Origin: Arthrobacter sp. SPG23
GTDB lineage: Bacteria; Actinomycetota; Actinomycetes; Actinomycetales; Micrococcaceae
Assembly (NCBI RefSeq): GCF_000876655.1
Contig: NZ_JYCN01000022.1
Span: 186,001 to 250,000 of the forward strand
Length of the DNA: 64,000 bases
Reading direction: 5' to 3'
Shown here: piece after piece, positions 63,062-64,000 of the stretch
Layout of the letters: the number at the start of each line of letters is the position of its first letter
Position numbering within the stretch: position 1 is the stretch's first letter
Position numbers and translations under genes: made by a program
Notes under the pieces: model-generated
Seen by the model: only the letters and a program-made list of their open reading frames with translations
Told to the model about the DNA's origin: nothing
Databases searched by the model: none

Positions 63062-63441
63062 AGTGACAGCCCACCTTCACGTGCGCCGTCAGCGACGGCG
63101 GCGATCCGGCCGTGGTACTTGTTACCACCGCGGTCGAAGACAACAGCTTCGATACCGGCAGCCTTGGCACGCTCGGCGACCAGTTCGCCAACGCGCTTGG
63201 CCTTGGCGGTCTTGTCACCGTCGAATGCACGAAGGTCGGCTTCCAGTGTGGACGCGCTCGCTACGGTCAGGCCCTTGGTGTCATCGACAACCTGGACGAA
63301 TACGTGGCGTGCGGAGCGGTTGACGACCAGGCGAGGGCGTACAGCCGTTCCGGAGATGCGCTTGCGGATACGAAGCTGGCGACGGCTGCGTGAAGCAGAC
63401 TTGCTCTTGTTCGTACGCTTCTTGTTAATTGCGATGGCCAT
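63058..63441 (-). CDS. rplR: 50S ribosomal protein L18
   Basis: Protein of 127 residues that binds 5S rRNA. '[22 protein letters not shown]' (in part), '[24 protein letters not shown]' and '[25 protein letters not shown]' span the fold. It is 2 bases after rplF and overlaps rpsE by 4 bases. Confidence 0.97.
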   Translation of the reverse strand: MAIAINKKRTNKSKSASRSRRQLRIRKRISGTAVRPRLVVNRSARHVFVQVVDDTKGLTVASASTLEADLRAFDGDKTAKAKRVGELVAERAKAAGIEAVVFDRGGNKYHGRIAAVADGAREGGLSL

Positions 63442-63443
63442 GG

Positions 63444-63980
63444 TTACTTACCAGCCTTTCCGACCTTGCGGCGGATGACTTCGCCGGCGTAGCGGATGCC
63501 CTTGCCCTTATAGGGGTCCGGCTTCCGCAGCTTGCGAATGTTGGCAGCAACCTCGCCGACCTGCTGCTTGGAGATACCTGAAACAGAGAGCTTGGTCGGG
63601 GTCTCTACTGCAAAGGTGATGCCGTTCGGTGCCGAGACGTTGACCGGGTGGCTGTAGCCCAGAGCGAACTCCAGGTCAGAACCCTTGGCCTGGACGCGGT
63701 AACCGGTACCGACAATCTCAAGCTTCTTCTCGTAGCCTGCGGTGACACCCTGGATCATGTTGGCGATCAGGGTGCGGGTCAGGCCGTGCAGCGAACGTGA
63801 GGCGCGCTCGTCGTTCGGGCGGGCGACAGTCAGGGTGCCATCTTCCAGGGTGACCTCGATCGGGCTGGCCACAGTGTGGCTCAGCTCGCCCTTGGAACCC
63901 TTGACGCTGACGACAGAGCCGTCAACCTTGACCTCAACGCCGGCAGGAACGGTGATGGGGAGACGTCCAATACGTGACAT
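63444..63980 (-). CDS. rplF: 50S ribosomal protein L6
   Basis: Protein of 178 residues with an AAGGAAGAG ribosome site. It starts '[19 protein letters not shown]' and contains the two duplicated L6 domains; '[20 protein letters not shown]' and the C-terminal rRNA-binding '[20 protein letters not shown]' are diagnostic. It is the first complete gene of the spc-operon part inside the window; rpsH would be expected just outside. Confidence 0.98.
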   Translation of the reverse strand: MSRIGRLPITVPAGVEVKVDGSVVSVKGSKGELSHTVASPIEVTLEDGTLTVARPNDERASRSLHGLTRTLIANMIQGVTAGYEKKLEIVGTGYRVQAKGSDLEFALGYSHPVNVSAPNGITFAVETPTKLSVSGISKQQVGEVAANIRKLRKPDPYKGKGIRYAGEVIRRKVGKAGK

Positions 63981-64000
63981 TATTCTCTTCCTTTCCCGTT

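Overview
This window looks like chromosomal DNA of a high-GC actinobacterium of the Micrococcaceae, most likely Arthrobacter or Pseudarthrobacter. The reasons are the very high GC at third codon positions, the treX-treY-treZ trehalose operon, mycothiol/inositol genes (mshA, ino1), a short LID-less adenylate kinase, the Ala/Glu-rich tail on L17, frequent GTG starts, and Tad pilus genes of actinobacterial type. I saw no rRNA, tRNA, CRISPR array, transposase or prophage.

Layout. 1-3.6 kb: end of mshA, fhs and a DUF559-type protein. 3.6-6 kb: ino1 and an aldo/keto reductase. 6-12.4 kb: the treX-treY-treZ operon. 12.5-18.3 kb: glmS-acpS-nnr, divergent coaA and a VanY-like lipoprotein. 18.4-25.3 kb: an unknown protein, mscL, glmM and two GT-C-like polytopic membrane proteins on either side of glmM. 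25.3-26.3 kb: rplM-rpsI. 26.6-42.3 kb: one prepilin peptidase followed by two complete, head-to-tail Tad (Flp pilus) loci. 42.4-43.7 kb: a HPt-like protein without its histidine, and an OmpR-type response regulator. 43.9-48 kb: infA-rpmJ-rpsM-rpsK-rpoA-rplQ-truA. 48.2-52.7 kb: a P1-family peptidase and a sugar ABC importer without its ATPase. 52.8-59.3 kb: map, preceded by a five-gene translationally coupled cluster (OleA-like, GT2, cytochrome P450, OleC-like, OleD-like). 59.6-64 kb: the end of the spc operon (rplF-rplR-rpsE-rpmD-rplO-secY-adk).

The backbone is the conserved actinobacterial block spc - adk - map - infA - alpha operon - truA - rplM-rpsI - glmM - coaA - glmS-acpS-nnr. Accessory modules sit in its seams: the ole-like cluster between adk and map, the sugar importer and peptidase between map and infA, the double Tad locus with HPt/response regulator between truA and rplM, and a GT39-like gene between rpsI and glmM.

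Most promising for new biology: (1) the OleA/OleC/OleD-like set that has no OleB but has a P450 and a glycosyltransferase, which would fit a modified beta-lactone or other head-to-head condensed lipid; (2) the tandem Tad loci served by one prepilin peptidase, with a frameshifted tadE in the second and a histidine-less HPt next door; (3) a terminator hairpin inside the first codons of truA; and (4) an identical 8-mer at the same distance upstream of glmS and glmM, suggesting matched leaderless promoters. These are inferences from sequence reading; no database search was run.
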